Of a stretch of 64,000 nucleotides of DNA, positions 62,796-64,000 are shown piece by piece. A program made the position numbers and the translations under genes. The notes under the pieces were generated by a model. It had not been told where the DNA came from and did no database searches. It worked only from the letters and a program-made list of their open reading frames with translations. The stretch comes from an uncultured Bacteroidales bacterium (GTDB taxonomy: Bacteria; Bacteroidota; Bacteroidia; Bacteroidales; UBA932): NCBI GenBank assembly GCA_900316795.1, contig ONEF01000009.1, positions 1-64,000 of the forward strand, given 5' to 3'. Every line of letters begins with the position of its first letter. Position 1 is the stretch's first letter.

Positions 62796-63589
62796 TATTC
62801 GTCCTCGTCCTGATGGGAGTCATACCTTATGATGCCTCTCTTTGATGCGGCTATGAAATCCAGGATTGTCTTCTTCTCTTCTGAGTCCGGAAGCTCAGCC
62901 TGTGCTTTCTTGCAGGCCTCAGTAACGTTGAGACCACTCTGGTAGATTACCCTATAGACATCGCGTATCCTGTCTATCTGCTCCAGTGTAAATCCTCTGC
63001 GCCTGAGGCCGACGATATTGACACCGCGGAAGACCAGAGGCCTCTTGCCGACTATGGAATAAGGAGGTACATCCTTGGAAAAAGCTGACGCGCCGCTGAT
63101 CATGGCGTGGCAGCCAATGTGGGTGAACTGATGCACAGATGAATTTCCTCCGACAATAGCCCAGTCATCAACATCAGTTTCGCCGGCAAGTCCTGTATAA
63201 CTTACCAGAATGACATTGTGCCCCAGACGGCAGTCGTGAGCCACATGGACGTATGCCATCAGGAAGCAGTTGTCCCCTATTATGGTCTTGTTCTTTCCGC
63301 TGGCGGCTGTACCACGGCTGACGGTGCAGTACTCACGGATCATCACGTTGTTGCCGATCTCCACATAAGACTCTTCTCCCTTGTATTTGAGGTCCTGCGG
63401 AATAGCTCCTATGATGGCCCCGTTGAATATTTTGCAGTTGTTTCCGATTTTCACGTAATCATTGATGGTCACGTTCGGGCCAATCCAGCAGTTGTCTCCT
63501 ATCTCCACATGCTCAGCGATGCAGCAGAAAGGGCTGATTACAACATTCTTTCCGATCTTGGCTTTTGGATGGACAATAGAATTTTCCAT
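62795..63589 (-). CDS. lpxA: Acyl-[ACP]-UDP-N-acetylglucosamine O-acyltransferase
   Basis: The 264-residue enzyme catalyses the first step of lipid A synthesis. The N-terminal left-handed beta-helix shows hexapeptide repeats (IHPKAKIGKNVVISPFCCIA onward). The catalytic-region His lies in MAYVHVAHDCRLGHNV, and QFTHIGCHAMISGASAFSKD precedes the helical C-terminus that binds acyl-ACP. It lies 22 bases downstream of the fabZ-type gene, as in the Bacteroidetes lpxC-fabZ, lpxA order. Confidence 0.95.
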   Translation of the reverse strand: MENSIVHPKAKIGKNVVISPFCCIAEHVEIGDNCWIGPNVTINDYVKIGNNCKIFNGAIIGAIPQDLKYKGEESYVEIGNNVMIREYCTVSRGTAASGKNKTIIGDNCFLMAYVHVAHDCRLGHNVILVSYTGLAGETDVDDWAIVGGNSSVHQFTHIGCHAMISGASAFSKDVPPYSIVGKRPLVFRGVNIVGLRRRGFTLEQIDRIRDVYRVIYQSGLNVTEACKKAQAELPDSEEKKTILDFIAASKRGIIRYDSHQDEDE

Positions 63590-63611
63590 TCTTGAAATAT
63601 TTGGTTAAGAA

Positions 63612-64000
63612 TTACTTGTTCTTGATTACCTGGGCTACCATGTCACCTTCACAGGCCACCTGGCTTCCAACCCATGCCTTGCCTCTCATATACACAAGGT
63701 TGTGCTCCATAGGCTGGGTGATTATCAGCTTGAACACAACCACATCTCCGGGAACCACCTTGCGGCGGAACTTGAACCCGTCTATCTTGGCAAAATATGT
63801 GGAATAACGCTCCGGCTCATCCACGCTTCTGAGAACCAGGATACCGCCCACCTGGGCCATAGCCTCCACCAGAAGAACTCCTGGAACCACCGGTTCTGTA
63901 GGGAAGTGCCCCCTGAAAAAATACTCATTTACACCGATTGTCTTGATTCCTGTAATAGCATCAGGCTCAACATCTATGATTCTGTCAACCATCAGGAACG
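63612..64000 (-). CDS. FabZ domain of a probable LpxC-FabZ fusion, 5' end outside window
   Basis: About 130 C-terminal residues are visible: LMVDRIIDVEPDAITGIKTI, then the active-site block FRGHFPTEPVVPGVLLVEAM with its His and Glu, and a hot-dog fold to the stop. This is 3-hydroxyacyl-ACP dehydratase (FabZ). The frame stays open past the first ATG (63992), reading Phe-Leu before it as FabZ proteins do. In Bacteroidetes this domain is usually fused to the lipid A deacetylase LpxC. The neighbouring lpxA supports that here. Confidence 0.88.
   Translation of the reverse strand, partial: FLMVDRIIDVEPDAITGIKTIGVNEYFFRGHFPTEPVVPGVLLVEAMAQVGGILVLRSVDEPERYSTYFAKIDGFKFRRKVVPGDVVVFKLIITQPMEHNLVYMRGKAWVGSQVACEGDMVAQVIKNK

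Overview
The window is chromosomal DNA from a member of the order Bacteroidales, probably a gut- or rumen-type anaerobe. The main reasons are the complete Na+-NQR operon, type V (FimA/Mfa-like) pilus lipoproteins, families largely confined to Bacteroidetes (DUF4290, DUF3078, DUF3575, DUF5106, WbqC), a FabZ domain just upstream of lpxA as in LpxC-FabZ fusions, and several promoters of the Bacteroidales form TTTG-N18-20-TAnnTTTG. Base composition looks close to 50% GC. No genus can be named safely; a Rikenellaceae or Cryptobacteroides-like organism is only a guess.

Layout. 1-3300: the end of a TonB-C-like gene, a decayed O-antigen-ligase relic, and a UvrD/PcrA helicase. 3300-3980: a gene-free stretch filled with two kinds of tandem repeat. 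3984-9936: nqrABCDEF, followed by a strong hairpin and a second 52-bp repeat array. 10785-17993: glutamine synthetase, a C1 aminopeptidase, the pyrE-SRPBCC-rsmF operon, a NUDIX hydrolase and a LolA-like carrier. 18024-25203 (minus strand): ftsK, DUF4290, a novel two-TM protein, and a DUF3868/OmpA plus DUF3575 pair. 25346-29650: a small accessory island with a DUF5106 thioredoxin-like protein, an HTH-AAA-PDDEXK fusion, an unknown secreted protein, and an intact hipB beside a destroyed hipA. 29711-44016 (minus strand): a seven-gene pilus operon running from a DUF3575-OmpA fusion through a major fimbrillin, a FimB/Mfa2-like anchor, a paralogous fimbrillin and three large accessory lipoproteins. 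44300-64000: initiator tRNA, hisS, the electron-bifurcating nfnAB pair, a GH9-deacetylase fusion, sppA, tilS, a DUF3078 protein, proS, an aromatic-rich lipoprotein, an OmpP1/FadL-type porin, wbqC, lpxA and the FabZ end of lpxC-fabZ.

How the genes relate. NQR makes a sodium gradient from NADH, and NfnAB balances NADH, NADPH and ferredoxin, a usual pairing for an anaerobe. The envelope genes (LolA-like, OmpP1, LpxA/FabZ, the pilus lipoproteins) build the outer membrane and surface. The GH9 enzyme points to beta-glucan use.

Most unusual signals. First, the 9-mer CTCAGCGAT occurs 24 times exactly in 64 kb, against about 0.5 expected, on both strands, in several reading frames and between genes. 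Second, a family of 52-bp hairpin-forming repeats brackets the nqr operon and recurs singly elsewhere. Third, several conserved enzymes (TilS, the NfnB subunit, HisS, the rRNA methyltransferase) carry in-frame low-complexity or tandem-repeat insertions. Fourth, one protein (21341-23101) looks like a degenerate Wzc-type protein joined to a degenerate glycosyltransferase.
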